Origin: Ahaetulla prasina
Taxonomy: Eukaryota; Chordata; Lepidosauria; Squamata; Colubridae
Length of the DNA stretch: 64,000 nucleotides
Assembly (NCBI RefSeq): GCF_028640845.1
Contig: NC_080539.1
Coordinates: 161,200,736-161,264,735, forward strand
Direction: 5' to 3'
The position numbers were made by a program, and so were the translations under genes. Shown in pieces: positions 12,546-24,853 of this stretch. Each line of letters starts with the position of its first letter. The first letter of the stretch is position 1. Under the pieces are notes generated by a model. The model ran no database searches. It had not been told where the DNA came from and was given only the letters and a program-made list of their open reading frames with translations.

Positions 12546-12862
12546 TAATAAAATTGTATGTAAATGCACTACCTGGAATGCACTACCAGACTCTGTGGTC
12601 TCTTCCCAAAATACCCAAAGCTTTAACCAGAAACTATCTACTATTGACCTCACCCCATTCCTAAGAGGTCTGTAAGGGGCGTGCATAAGAGCACCAACGT
12701 GCCTACCGTTCCTGTCCTAATGTTCCCTTTGATTGTATCCAATTTCATATAGTTATTACATACTTATGATTATATTTATGCTTATATATTGTATAGTTAT
12801 TTCATGCTTATGCTTATATATACTGTTGTGACAAAATAAATAAATAAATAAATCCTTTCTTG
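12546..12862 (+). mobile_element. LINE 3' end with conserved block and AAAT tail
   Basis: Plus strand. It holds the end of pol (GACCTCACCCCATTCCTAAG), the conserved block GGGGCGTGCATAAGAGCAC at 12677, an AT-rich region and a TGTTGTGACAAAATAAATAA tail. The family is in the CR1/L2 group by its pol end as read in the copy at 21060. Confidence 0.75.
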
Positions 12863-13505
12863 TTTAGAGAGAGTTTTGGTATGAGTAACTGCAAAATGGT
12901 CTTTGTTCCATTCCTACTTTAATAGCTCACTGCCACGCAGCAAAGACATTTACTACCCTGAGCAAAGGTTGCAGCCAACAAGTATGCTTGGAGCAAAGTT
13001 CTGGGGTTCTGAATCTTACAATAAACTAAGGTAAAGCATTTCTTGCTGCTTTGCAAGAAATCCACAAACTTCAGATAAAGCAGCTTCTTTATAACTTTCT
13101 TGATAAAGAAACGGAAAAACAGGCAGAACAGGCAGATGCCGGTTTCAATCTCACTTTGGTTTAACACTGATACCCCTTTTAAGTCACATCCACAGTGCTG
13201 ATAAATAATGGCACAGTCAGCACTGCTAAATCTTTCTGGTATCTCAGGATTTCGTACAGGCAGATGGATTTCTATCCAAAATGATGGTTTTTTTTATCCC
13301 TGAGAACACATTTTTTCCCCCTGCTTCAGATATTTATAATAGCCTGATGCCAACTCCTTGACACTTCTACCACAGATAGCACATTTTTCTGACTGGGGTG
13401 AGAAATGTCTCTTGATTTTCATAGGTTAAATGATTCCTTAGATCCACTCCTGCATGAAAACTGCTTAAAAAAACACTTCTGGGTTTCATAAAACCTAAAT
13501 AGAGT
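12863..13505. other. No gene recognised
   Basis: No repeat ends or coding potential seen between the LINE fragment and the exon-like frame. 12061-12545 is equally empty. Confidence 0.5.
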
Positions 13506-13638
13506 TTACTTCATAAAAATGTTCTTCTGCTTGTTAAATAACCCGATTAGAAATGATTTAGATTTTAAAAACGACTGTTTATTACACAAATCTGTTTCAG
13601 AAAAGAGACAACTCCCTGACGTAATGCAAGCTTTACAT

Positions 13639-13835
13639 AGTGTATAAAAGGTTCCAGATTTGTCCTGGTAGAACTGGAAAGGATTGCGCTTATAAATCTT
13701 GAACTGCTGTTGCCAATCACCATATATGATCGATTCTACACTTCCATGTTGGAAGCTCCAAAGTGCTTCAATGGTGAAAGGATTGGCCATGACATCATCG
13801 TAGCTCAGGGGATGCCCAGATGGGGCTCTTTTCAT
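13639..13835 (-). pseudogene. Exon-like protein-derived frame, unrecognised
   Basis: On the minus strand a frame of about 66 codons from 13835 has a strongly protein-like composition, e.g. SYDDVMANPFTIEALWSF and DWQQQFKIYKRNPFQFY. Just after TFYTL the bases read ACACTAT|GTAAAG, a good splice donor, so it could be an exon of an unidentified gene or a remnant of a processed copy. The open frame continues past the donor to 13506 with less convincing sequence. Its upstream side runs straight into a truncated SINE (13846), so any acceptor may have been lost. I found no partner exon nearby and do not recognise the family. Confidence 0.35.
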
Positions 13836-13845
13836 GTCCCCGTTA

Positions 13846-14036
13846 ATGAACCCACCAAAATGGTACCTATTTATTTATTCACGTTTGTAGGCTTTCAAAC
13901 TGTTAGGTTGGCAGAAGCTGGAGCAAATAACAGGAGCTCACCCCACCACGCAGCACCATTCGGGTCTCGAACACGGGTTTGCAAATTGTCAACCCAGCAT
14001 CCTAACCATGTGTGCCACCATGCTTCTACATATATG
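13846..14036 (-). mobile_element. tRNA-derived SINE, truncated
   Basis: Same family as 34813 (AGGTTGGCAGAAGCTGG, AGGAGCTCACCCC, then a degraded head). The part corresponding to the 3' half is missing. It abuts the exon-like frame at 13639-13835. Confidence 0.75.
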
Positions 14037-15384
14037 ATGGATAGCTAAATGGACTCATCTAAGACAATTTTTTATGCCTTTACTGTCACCCCTTTATTGA
14101 ACAATTATATTTAGTTTTTCAATGACTGCTTTAAAATAAGCATTAACTCTAGTTTTGAAAAGGATCAGATCATGTAATTATTTGATGCAAGATTCATTGA
14201 CCTTTAACCTACATTCTGACTTGTTTTCTCATGTCCATTGCAAGGTTATACCAGACACACACACACGTATATAGGCATGCATGTACTTTATTTCCTTGAA
14301 AATGACTGATTCACTCTTTGATTATAAAGTACTGAGTTGTTTGTCACAATCATTAGTTTAATTGCTTTTGAAATTTAACCTTAGACCTTGGAAATAAATG
14401 AATCTATATATTTGGGGCTTATTTTCATCTGCATAATCCACAACATAAATTAACACACAAAAAAAGGTGTTCGCCCATTATTTTGTATTTATTTGATAAG
14501 TCTGAATCATCAAGGGGAGATGATACAAATAGAAAAAAAAACTGTGAACAATTATAATATGTAATAAAGCAATAATGCAAATTAAATTAATCTAAAACTA
14601 AGACAGGCCAAGCATCAGGAAAATCAGCTAAAGTGATATCGCACTGATTTTCATTTTAGTTTATGGACTAAATATACATTAAACAATATTAACTTGCCTT
14701 ACTTAGAGCAAATATCACACACCCCTTTATATCTTGCATCACCCCTTTATCAAATCATACAAGAGGGGCTTGGGTAAACACGTTTAGTCTGTTCAGCAAT
14801 TAAATAATCACTCCAGGCATACTGACCAGTAGAAAATGTCAGCCTGACAAGGTCATATTAAAAAAAACAAATATCTAATGTCCTCTATCACCCGATAATC
14901 TTTTAAACATTTAGTTCTATTTAGTTCTATCCAGCACTTAATCAAGTTTTAGAATTAAAGTCTACATTTATGTTTGCAAGGAGAAGCTTAACACTTAATG
15001 AAGAGAGAAGATTACAATCAATAGTGGGTATTTCCAGCTGGAATCTCAAAAACTTAACTGAATTAACAAGCAACACATTGTTTTTTAAAATCCTATTTAT
15101 TTCATTGGAGAAGAGGAATTTCATATTTTTTGTTGCTTCGGTTAATGGGATTCATCGAATTTTGCTATGCCTCTTTTACAAAGTCAGTAAACCTGTCCTT
15201 GTGTCAAACTGCACCATAGCCAACATATAATGAAGAAGGAAGCTGGCTCACAAGGGAAGCAAAAATTACTTTGGCTTTACTTTTGATAAATTATGATGCA
15301 AGACTTTGGGAATGTGGAGTTCTTGTAACACATGACACTGGAAAATCCCACTATCCTGCCAGATAGTGCCTCAACACTGTCAGA
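14037..15384. other. No gene or recognised repeat
   Basis: AT-rich; short overlapping frames on both strands near 14942-15230 have no protein-like features. Confidence 0.5.
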
Positions 15385-15651
15385 CTATTTACTGAATCTG
15401 CACTACTATTAATCGTTTCATAGTTCCCATCACCAATCTCTTTCCACTTATGACTGTATGACTATAACTTGTTGCTGGCAATCCTTATGATTTACATTGA
15501 TATATTGACCATCAATTGTGTTGTAAATGTTGTACCTTGATGAACGTATCTTTTCTTTTATGTACACTGAGAGCATATGCACCAAGACAAATTCCTTGTG
15601 TGTCCAATCACACTTGGCCAATAAAAGTCTAATCTATTCTATTCTATTCTT
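15385..15651 (+). mobile_element. LINE 3' end, same family as 3790, short tail
   Basis: GTACACTGAGAGCATATGC and TGTCCAATCACACTTGGCC are shared with 3790. The tail has only about four TTCTA-type units. Confidence 0.75.
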
Positions 15652-15685
15652 TGGAGCTAACACCATCCTATGACCATGTGATAGA

Positions 15686-15716
<31 letters not shown>
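15686..15716. repeat. (CTGT)n microsatellite
   Basis: About seven CTGT units that end at the left terminus of a hAT-like element. Confidence 0.93.
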
Positions 15717-16105
15717 CAGTGGTGGGTTTCAGATGGTTCAGGCCGGTTTGGGTGAACTGGTTGTTAAATTGCTGGCTGGTCCCGCCCCTCCCCTCCCCTC
15801 CCCTTCCAGGAGTCCCCATGTGCCCCGTTTTGGCTCCCAGGAGGCTGCAGGGAGGCCTGCTAGGCCCAAAACAGGGCACCGGGGGTGCATGCCCCACATA
15901 CCCCATTTTTGCTCCCAGGAGGCTGCAGGGAGGCCTACTAGGCCCAAATGGGGTGCGGGGGTGTGGCACACACACCCTGTGGCCTATTTTTGCTCCCAGG
16001 GGGTGCAGGAGGCCGAGTGCTGCCTGTCACACCCTCTGACCACACTCACCCAGCCAGTCATTAGGGCAGAGAACCGGTAGTTAAATTATTTGTATCCCAC
16101 CACTG
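15717..16105. mobile_element. hAT-like non-autonomous element
   Basis: 389 bp with complementary ends CAGTGGTGGGTTTC and ATCCCACCACTG. The interior is GC-rich and holds an imperfect repeat (AGGAGGCTGCAGGGAGGCCT occurs twice, at about 15840 and 15917). The left flank is a CTGT microsatellite and no clear target duplication remains. Confidence 0.75.
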
Positions 16106-16229
16106 CATAAAACATATATCCACAGCTGAATTACTTTATACATCATACAATTAAAGATAATAAGAGATATAATTTTAAAAATTGAAAGTTGAATTGAAAA
16201 TTTTATGGACACAGAAGGTTAGATGCCCA

Positions 16230-17300
16230 TCTATGATTTTGTTCTAAGAAATGCAGAAAAAGAAATATAAAGTTGCCATAACATCACAGCAGACATTTAT
16301 GCTAACATATTTGCAACAGAGATACTAAAAAAATGATGAAAGAAGCTGTAAGATCTTGACTAATCACTTAAAAGAAAGATATTCTTCCAATTATTAGTAG
16401 CGAGAGATAAAATATATAAAACTTCAATGGATATAAATTGGCAATATTTATATAGCAGATCAGAAAATCAGAGAATGAAGATATAAAGGATTATTTAAAT
16501 AAAGTTAACCTACCACATTTGGATGATACACAAAAACTACTCTTATTTGCTCCTCTATCTGAGATAGAGATTAAAGATATAATTTTAAAAATGGTAAGTA
16601 GCAAAACACCAGGATTGGATGGATTCCCTACTGAGTGACATTTAGAAATCTTTTGGTGCCGAAGAGTTGTCCATTATATGATGAGATATTTGATAAGGGA
16701 ATCTTATCAAAGAATTTAATCAGCTTATATTACAGTGACACTAAAATGAGGTAAATATCTCACTCAATGTGCTAATTATCATCCAATCTCATTGATTAAT
16801 GATGATACAAGCATAGTAAATGTAGTGTCAGCAAATATAGTACAGCAAGTGATACTGTTTATCATTAAGAATGATCAAGCTGGTTTATAAGAACTAGGCA
16901 AACAGTAGATAACATTAGATTACTTGAATAGAGTTACAGATAAATTTATAATTGAATTTAGTGCATATGGAATTTGGCAACTGGGTAACATAAATGGATT
17001 CTCTGTGCCTTTACTATGCCCAAAAGACTGATATTGTAGCAATGGCAAGATAAATGTACGGCCCCTTTCATTCAACAGATTGAAGACCTGATTGCCCTAG
17101 TCACTTGTCTATTGCCTATTGACCCAGACTTTGTATGAACAAGAATATGGGACTCATTTATACAAAATACAGTAGTTAAAAAAGGTTATAGACATGCATT
17201 AGAAATATGTATAGGTACCTGAACAATACTTGCATTAGATAAGCATACACAAAATGGTACCTATTTACTGTTAAAATGATATTTCATATTTTTTTCTTTG
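16230..17300 (+). mobile_element. Decayed L1-like LINE, reverse transcriptase region
   Basis: Scattered frames show L1-type RT landmarks in order: K-T-P-G-L-D-G-F near 16600, A-N-Y-H-P-I-S-L-I-N near 16770 and N-D-Q-A-G near 16870. Many stops and indels separate them. The copy is old and has no coding capacity. Confidence 0.6.
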
Positions 17301-18275
17301 TTTTATCCTTTCACTTTTTTACAAAGCACTTTCAGGTTTCATTAATATTTGTATCTTAAATATTTTTTGCATTGTCATTGTTATGTTTGTCCAGTATGTT
17401 TTCACATATTTGCAAGACCACTATATATGTTAAAATGAATCTGGATTTTGACTACATTTCTAGTTCTTATTAGAAATCCCTTTATACATTTTCGCAAATC
17501 TATCTGGGGTCAAGCAAGTCTTGAGCCACAAAGGGAATTCTGGATGCTGAATTTGAAGCAGCAGTGTAATCAATTACATACAGATACTGTTTTACAGGGA
17601 GATTAAAAATATTATTAACAAGTTGTAATACTGTTCTAGATAATAACATTCTAGGGTAGCCCTGTTCTGTTTTTCCCAACAGATATGACTAGGGGATTGC
17701 TGTTTAAAGAAATGTGAACAGCTCTTTTGCTACGCTTATATAACCTTCAGTGTTTATGTAGCAATGGCCTGAAAAGAAATTAAAAGCAAAGCAGTCAATT
17801 GTGAGGATGTCAGATATCTTGAAAGTGGAATAGAATATTCCATTATGTTCAGCATTCAAGAAAACACACTCTAGAACACAGACCATTTTATTCCAGTACT
17901 GGAACATATGTAATGGTCATTCTGACTTTGGAAGATTATCCATAGCCCTATTTGAATTATAAATGTTTATCTTTCTTTATATGCAGAACGATGCAGGGCA
18001 TAGTCCCTATTGTATCTGCTGGCGTCATTTACCATTTTCTATATATCCAGTCTTAGAATTTAATTCTGAAACAGGTCAGCATCCTGCATCAAACAAAACA
18101 GTTCTCCTTTAATTAAATGAATTTTAACACTTTTTTTTTACCATAAAAGCTACAGCACTTCTGTTTCACGTTGTATAACAATATGGGTAAAACTGATTGG
18201 CAATCAAAAAGCAATATTAACATTTGGAAGAACTATATAACATTCCACTTGTAATCAGTTTCAGAACCAACAGTC
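17301..18275. other. No gene recognised
   Basis: AT-rich. The first part may be L1-derived 3' UTR continuing from the remnant upstream. Gaps 18906-19139 and 19736-20405 also hold nothing supported. Confidence 0.45.
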
Positions 18276-18283
18276 TAACAAAC

Positions 18284-18593
18284 CAGTAATGGGTGTCAAT
18301 TTTTTTTACTATTGGTTCTGTGGGTGTGGCTTGCTGGGTGTGGCATGGCTTGGTGGGCGTGGATTGGTGGGCGTGGCAGGGGAAGGATACTGTAAAAATC
18401 TCCATTCTCTCCCCACTCCAGGGGAAGGTTACTGCAAAATCCCCATTTCCTCCCAATCAGCTGGCACTCGGGAGGCAGAGAATAGATGGAGGCGGGGCCA
18501 GTCAGAGATGGTATTTACCAGTTCTCTGAACAACTCAAAATTTCCACTACCGGGTCTCCAGAACTGGTCAGAACCTGCTGAAACCTGCCTCTG
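18284..18593. mobile_element. hAT-like non-autonomous element (8-bp target duplication)
   Basis: 310 bp. It begins CAGTAATGGGTGTC and ends AAACCTGCCTCTG. The left part repeats GTGGGCGTGG-type motifs. The right part, GAGATGGTATTTACCAG, matches the repeat at the start of the window. An exact duplication TAACAAAC flanks it (18276-18283 and 18594-18601). Confidence 0.9.
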
Positions 18594-18610
18594 TAACAAA
18601 CACAGGGTTT

Positions 18611-18905
18611 CCTGTTTTAAGAGTGTTTTGTGCTATGTTTATTTATTTTATTTATTTATTTATTTTGACACAACATTATATATAAGCATAAGCATGAAAA
18701 TAACTATATAATATATAAGCATATATATAAGCATAAGTATGTAATAACTATATTAATTGGATATAATGAAAGGAAACAATAGGACAAGAATGGTAGGCAC
18801 GTTTGTGCTCTTATGCACGCCCCTTACAGACCTTTTAGGAATGGGGTGAGGTCAATAGTAGGCAGTTTTTGATTAAAGCTTTGAGAAGATTTTGAGAAGT
18901 TCTTA
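18611..18905 (-). mobile_element. LINE 3' end, same family, reverse orientation
   Basis: Reverse complement of the family at 12546: TTTATTTATTTATTTTGAC tail on the left, the conserved block (GTGCTCTTATGCACGCCCC) near 18808, and GAATGGGGTGAGGTCAATAG from the pol end. Confidence 0.75.
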
Positions 18906-19139
18906 GATTTGGGGACTTTTGTCTGTGCATAGTATTTTCATTCTTGGCCCAAAGAAGCACTGGAAATTATATGCACCATAAAAATAAAATAAGCATAGAA
19001 ATCAGCAATATCTCACAAGAAATAAAATCAAATTATGAATTTCAGTCATAGAGCAGCATTAAATACAATCAGGGAAAATTAAAACTACTTCAATAATAAC
19101 ACTAAAACATGGATTAAAAATAACTAAAAATTAAGGTTT

Positions 19140-19532
19140 CTAACATACTATTATATGTTATATATTATATATTCCATTGCCTTCAACAAGACCTAAGTTT
19201 AACTCATAGAATCATCTATTGTAATGTCCTTCCTGTTAAAGACTACTTCAGTTTTAATTGCAATAATACAAGAGCAACCAATAGATTTAAGCTTAATGTT
19301 TACCGCTTTAATCTAGATTGCAGAAAATATGACTTCTGCAACAGAATCATCAGTGCTTGGAATACTTTACTTGACTCTGTGGTCTCTTCCCATAATTCTA
19401 AAAGCTTTAACCAAAAACTTTCTACTATTGACCTCACCCCATTCCTAAGAGGACCATAAGGGGCGTGCATAAGAGCACAAACGTGCCTACCGTTCCTGTC
19501 CTATTGTTTTTCTTTTCTTCTTCATATATACC

Positions 19533-19620
<88 letters not shown>

Positions 19621-19735
19621 GCTTATACCTCCTAATATTTACTCATATATATGTTTATATACTATATAATCTTTTTGTATGATACTTATATATTGTTGTG
19701 ACAAAATAAATAAATAAATAAATAAAATAAATATT
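19140..19735 (+). mobile_element. LINE 3' end, same family, longer copy
   Basis: Plus strand. It covers the pol C-terminal segment (from about TTGCCTTCAACAAGACC), the conserved block at 19460, a long AT repeat and an AAATA tail. The reading frame is broken. Confidence 0.75.
19534..19620. repeat. (AT)n microsatellite
   Basis: About 40 AT units with a few interruptions, inside the AT-rich 3' part of the LINE copy at 19140. It is expanded relative to sister copies. Confidence 0.97.
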
Positions 19736-20418
19736 ATAATATTAAATGCTAAAATCTCTTAATATTAATACTAAGTCTAAAGGCCTCTGAAAGTCTCAGA
19801 AAGGATATAAAAACAGATAAAGATTACAAATGAGGAAAAAATTGCAAAAATTCACCCATGCTTAGTTATCTGTTTGTGAATTTTAATTACCATTGGTAAA
19901 ATCTAGCAATGTCATATGTAATAGCATACAAATGTGATTAATAATAAATAGTGTCTTAAGTGGGAAAATCAAGAAAAATTATGACATACAACATTTCAAA
20001 AAAACAAGAATGAAGTTTCATAACTAATTGGTAAAGGGGGCAATGTAAAAGCACCTGTGTGATGATCTCAGTAGCATTTGTACTACATGGACACGAACAT
20101 GCTAAATGGACATCAACATGCTACATGGACAGGTTCTAACTTCTTTTTACCCAATAGAAGAAAATAGTTCTCCAATAAATGCCAATATGACTGGAACACA
20201 GGATACAGGGGAAATTTATTTGGTAGGAAATTCAGTTAGAAACAATTCTAATGAAGCTAATGGACTTATGTCCAGATAAGACTACATAGCAATGCCATCT
20301 TCAAAAGTGCATCATGTTTAACAAACAAATGGTCAGGCCTGAAGAATCAGGACCACACATTAAGTTCCAGTTAAGATGATTTATTCCCCCTGTCTATACA
20401 AAAATCTAGTCAACTAAT

Positions 20419-20733
20419 AAAAGGTAAAGGCTTCCCCTATCCAGTTGTGTCTGACCCTGGGTCCATTTCCTAGCCGAGGGAGCCAGTATTGTCTGAAGAC
20501 ATTTCTGTGGCCATGTGGCCAGTATGACTATATGCCGAGGTAGGCAGAATGCTGTTACTTTCCCACTGAAATGGTACCTATTTATCTACTTGTATTTGCA
20601 TGATTTCTAACTTCGAGATAGGCAGGAGCTGGGACAAGAACAGGAGCTCACCCTATCACAAAGTCCTTGGGTCTCGAACTGACTACCTTTTCGTCGACGA
20701 ACCCAGCATTTTAATTGCTCCCCCACTGCGCCC
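20419..20733 (-). mobile_element. tRNA-derived SINE, older copy
   Basis: Same family as 34813 but more diverged. The duplication CTAGTCAACTAAT (20406-20418) recurs as CTAGTCAACAAAT (20734-20746). Confidence 0.85.
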
Positions 20734-21059
20734 CTAGTCAACAAATGGTCAGCACTAAACTGGCGCTAGATAAGAGTCAACGGAATTCAAGAAGGATTGA
20801 GCTTAAACCACTTGTGGGAACCTAATGACTCCAGGCTGATTCCTCTCCTGACTCTGCCCCTAGGCCCTGCCTTTCCTTCTCCTACAAATGACTTTTAAAA
20901 TAAGAGAAGCACCTATCAGGTTGAAAGAAGCTCAACCAATTTTGGAGGCTAGGGTATGTATGTGTGTGTGTATGTCCCAGTATGAATGTCTTTATGAATC
21001 CAAGTAAAAGAAGAAATCCAAAGTATATTTTTCTCTATACATAACATCCAGTTGCTAGG

Positions 21060-21690
21060 TACATATAAGGGTTACGATTATAGTACACTATTAAATATTT
21101 ACAGAGTCTTTCTATGTATGGCAACCATATATGCAACCATATTTCTGACATCAATACAGTTGAGCATGTCCAGAGGTATTTTACGAGAAGAGTTCTCCAC
21201 TCCTCCGCAACCAACAAAATACCTTATTCCACCAGACTTGAAATCCTGGGTTTAGAAAACTTGGAACTCCGTCGCCTTCGACAGGACCTGGTTTTAGCTC
21301 ATAGAATCATCCATTGTAACGTCCTTCCTGCCAACAACTACTTCAGTTTCAACTACAATAATACAAGAGCTACCAATAGATTTAAACTTAATGTCAACCG
21401 CTCCAGTTTAAAGCTTTTAAACTCTTTTAAAACTCCAGCAAAAGCTTTAAACAAAATCTATCCACTGTTGACCTCACCCCATTCCTAAGAGGACTCTAAG
21501 GGGCGTACATAAGAGCACAAACATGCCTACCGTTCCTGTCCTTTTGTTTCTTTCCCTATATATATATATGCTTATACTTCCTTGTTTCTCCTCATGTATT
21601 TGTTTATACATTATATAATCTTTTTGTGTTATGCTTGTATATATTGTCTTGACAAAATTAAATAAATAAATAAAAAATAAAAATAAAATG
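21060..21690 (+). mobile_element. LINE 3' end, same family, readable pol C-terminus
   Basis: The best-preserved copy. The frame 21114-21488 reads as a LINE RT C-terminus: Y-S-T-R-L-E-I-L-G-L-E, then L-R-R-L-R-Q-D-L-V-L-A-H-R-I-I-H, then A-T-N-R-F-K-L. This pattern belongs to the CR1/L2 group. The conserved block is at 21500 and an AAATA tail ends it. Confidence 0.8.
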
Positions 21691-23425
21691 TAAACCGAAG
21701 GAAGAAGAGTGACTTTGGCGGACCTGATCATCCAACTTCCCAGTCAGACTTATGTTTCTGCTACATATCTACCTGAATATTTATAATAAAAGTTCATGAT
21801 TCACTAAAAAAATTTGAAAAATCATGTAGACACGGCATGATCTCTGTGTTTATTTGCCCTGTGCTTTTTCATGTTTAATGCCTTGACCAATAGCAAATGT
21901 CAAAAAAAGAGGCAGCTCCGGGTCACTACTTCTGTTTGTAAACAAAGGGTAAATGTCAAATGTTTAACAAGCCAAACATAATGGTTAACACACTGTTCAG
22001 CATTATTAGATTAAGGGGGGAAAAAAGAAACCCCCTAATCCAACTGAAAATCTGAAATAGAGAAGACTGTTTTTAGACTGAATAAATTTTTATTTATAGG
22101 TTGTCTTTATTAGCCATTTGGATATTTCTGCACAAAATAAGTCCTTTTGCTGCAAGGTAATCCAAAATACAAAACAGATATTCGAAAAGCTATTCAGCAA
22201 CTTGTTTCTAATTCTGCAATGCTTTGCATGGAAGACTATAACACAAACATAGCTCTGGAGTTACATCTTTTTGTGACAGAAAGCCAGGAGCTGGGGTGCG
22301 GGAACCCAAACGAAACCTCTGAAGATCAGATTGTAGCTCCAGAGCCTCTTCAAATGTCACTGTGGGAAGAAATTTCCACCTGGTTCAGTTCCAAGCTGAG
22401 AGAAAGACACTGGAAACATGGAGGCTGATTGGAAAGATGGTTTATTGATGAAGAAGAACCACATAGGTGTGTGGTTCTGGTGCAGCTGACCAAAATGGAG
22501 TTGAGAGTGGGTAGCTTTTATACCTTCTTTTGGGCTTTGCACTTGAGCTTCCTGTTCCTGTGTAAAAACATGTATTCTATTGGCTGTTGTCAGATTCCTA
22601 TGGGATCATGTAGGGGTCATAGCTGGCTCTATAGGCAAAAGAGGAAATGTAAATCCTAGGTGTTTGTCTGAGCTAATCTGGTCATCCTCTGGTTTATTGT
22701 TTATCTGAGTTCCCAGTTGAAGTTTGGACTGCTCTGGGATGATGCAATGAAGGAGCTTGTGTTCTGAAAGGATATTGGGCAATTCCTATTGTGGCTTAAT
22801 GGCTTTTGTCCTGTTTTGGAACTTGAGTGAGAGGGTTTGCTTCTAATCCTACCATTCTGCTTTTGTTCAGACTTTGCTACAGGGAGTTTCAAAATATCCT
22901 GTCTTGAATGGATTTCTGCCTACAGTATTTGGTTTGGCTATGAATAGAGCTATCTAAATACTTGTCTTCCTCTTTCAATAAGCTTTTTAACTCTTAAGTG
23001 CTGACATCTGCTGTGGGCTATTAAGCAAAGTGGGGGCTGCTTTCTGCCTCTAAAAAAAGGTTTCTCCATTTCTCTCTTTGGAGAAATATAATATTCTGCC
23101 TTTTTTCATATTTCCCAAAATATTTAATTCTTCTAGGAGGGCTAGGCGCTGACTTTCTACATCACATTTGTAATATGTAAAATAGCAGAAAAATAGTTAA
23201 ATACAGAAAGAATAATTGTGTTAAACACATTTATTTTACATTTTCAATTAAAGCACAGGCCTTGCCCGCTTCCCAAGTTATATGTTTTGTTTTAGCAACA
23301 GAGAAAGTAGCGAAATGACTGAGTTCAAAAAATATTAAATCATTTCCCAATAATTTAACCATCAAAATTATTTACTTTCACTCCTTTTTCCATGAAACCC
23401 AGCAAGATTACATAGCCTACCTAGG
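21691..23425. other. No gene recognised; possibly an unnamed repeat
   Basis: Around 22260-23080 the base composition and a 93-codon frame (22147-22428) differ slightly from the surroundings and may belong to an interspersed repeat, but I cannot name it and found no ends. Confidence 0.35.
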
Positions 23426-23602
23426 TACTTAATCAGGAGTAAAATGTAAAAATTTTTGGTACCGGTTCTGTGGGCGTGGCTTGATGGGCATGGGTTGATG
23501 GGCATGTGACCAGATGGGCATGGCCAACTTGACGTCACTCACTGTTAGAGCTAGGAGTGCATTCCCTCTCTCCCACCCACCCCCTCCACCAATCCTCTAT
23601 AC

Positions 23603-23668
23603 CAGAGGTCTTCAAACTTGGCAGCTTTAAGACTTGTGGACTTCAACTCCCAGAATTCTCTAGACAGC
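23603..23668. mobile_element. Half of a palindromic hAT-like MITE
   Basis: Only the left half is present (CAGAGGTCTTC, then GACTTGTGGACTTCAACTC). It sits inside the composite element at 23434-25201. Confidence 0.65.
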
Positions 23669-23844
23669 ATATCTGCTTGCCGGCACTTCTCCGGGAACTC
23701 GGCCCACGGAGTCCAGTGCTCCAGGGAAAGAAGGCTCAGCTGTGGCGCTGCTTCCCAGTGGTGAAGAAGCGGAGGGGGTGAAAGCCACTGGTGGGATGGT
23801 AGCCCCCCTGCACAGGGAGAGGGCCAGGCCCAGCCACACCACCA

Positions 23845-24050
23845 TTAAGCCCGTGGCACTTTCCCTTCGGCCTGGGCACACTTGTAGTCATGCGGCAGGG
23901 CGAAGCAGAACATGGTGTGGATGGAGAAGCATATGCGATCACTGCACTTCTGCAGCAACAGGCATGCCAGGGCCTTCTTGCCCACCTCCATGTGCTGCAT
24001 GTGGAAGGGGCTGCCACCACCACTCTCGCCACCCTTTCTCCCCACCTGCA
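23845..24050 (-). pseudogene. Protein-derived-looking segment in the composite element (unrecognised)
   Basis: On the minus strand one frame reads without stops through a Cys/His-containing stretch, including KKALACLLLQKCSDR and FCFALPHDYKC. Its amino-acid use is far more protein-like than that of the overlapping plus-strand frames. The spacing of the last cysteines and histidine loosely recalls the end of an AN1-type zinc finger, but key positions do not fit, so I assign no family. It may be a captured gene fragment. No start codon context, splice sites or promoter are evident. Confidence 0.25.
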
Positions 24051-24300
24051 GATGTCCGCCTGCCCGAAGCCACCTCCTGAAGCAGCCTGCCGCCGTTTGC
24101 TTTTGTTTCATGGCAGGAGAAGGAAGAAAGCGAACTGCAGCGGTGCTCCTGATGGGCAGGTGGGCCGTGGACATCCCAGGGCTGCTGCACATGTGCACGT
24201 GCATGTGCCATGCCACCAGCTTTTGTTTTCTTTCTTCTCCCACCGTGAACAATGGCGGGCTGGTTCGGGCGGTCACATACACACACACAGGCTCAGATTG

Positions 24301-24725
24301 GCAGCACCTGGATCTGCTCCAGGGCCTTTAAGAGCACCCAAGCGGACCCACCACCCCAGAGCAGATCTGGGCATTGCCATTCCAAGCCTGTGTGTGTGTG
24401 TCTTTGCTCCTGGTCTTTCGCAGTAGCCTGTGCCCGATGTCCCGTCCCCGGCTGCTCATCTTAAAGGTGCCTCACCCTCACTGTCCCGGGAAGAGGAGCG
24501 GGCGCCTCAGCTGTTCTGGCCGCCCCAGAGACCCCCAACCAGCCTGCCTGGGAAGCGCAACAGGTGAGGCGGTGGTTGCTCCCAGCAGGCTTGGAATGAC
24601 AGCGTCCGGATCTGCTCCAGGGCCTTTAAGAGCAGCAAAAATCGGCTGTCATGCCACACAACCCCCAAGGTGGCTCTCCCAAGCAGACCCACTACCCAAG
24701 GAGCACAATCTGGGAGTGGCTTTGG
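24301..24725. repeat. Diverged direct duplication in the GC-rich cargo
   Basis: The block around 24301-24378 recurs at about 24600-24725. Both copies have TGCTCCAGGGCCTTTAAGAG and later a GGACCCACCACCC / AGACCCACTACCC stretch. The second copy carries about 50 extra bases. Confidence 0.7.
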
Positions 24726-24853
24726 CCAGCCCGGCTCGGACAAGGCGAGAAGGGGTGAATTACCGAACTCCAGTTCAGCCGGCTGGGGATGGGACATCAG
24801 GCATGGGCTGCTGGGAAAGACCAGGAGCAAAGACACACACACACACACACACA
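24389..24853. repeat. Inverted repeat, arms about 65 bp, with TG/CA runs at the outer ends
   Basis: The left arm (24389-24454: TGTGTG run, then TCTTTGCTCCTGGTCTTTC) is matched on the opposite strand by the right arm (24784-24853: GAAAGACCAGGAGCAAAGA, then ACAC run). Identity is high by eye. The arms could form a hairpin with about a 330-base loop. Confidence 0.75.
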
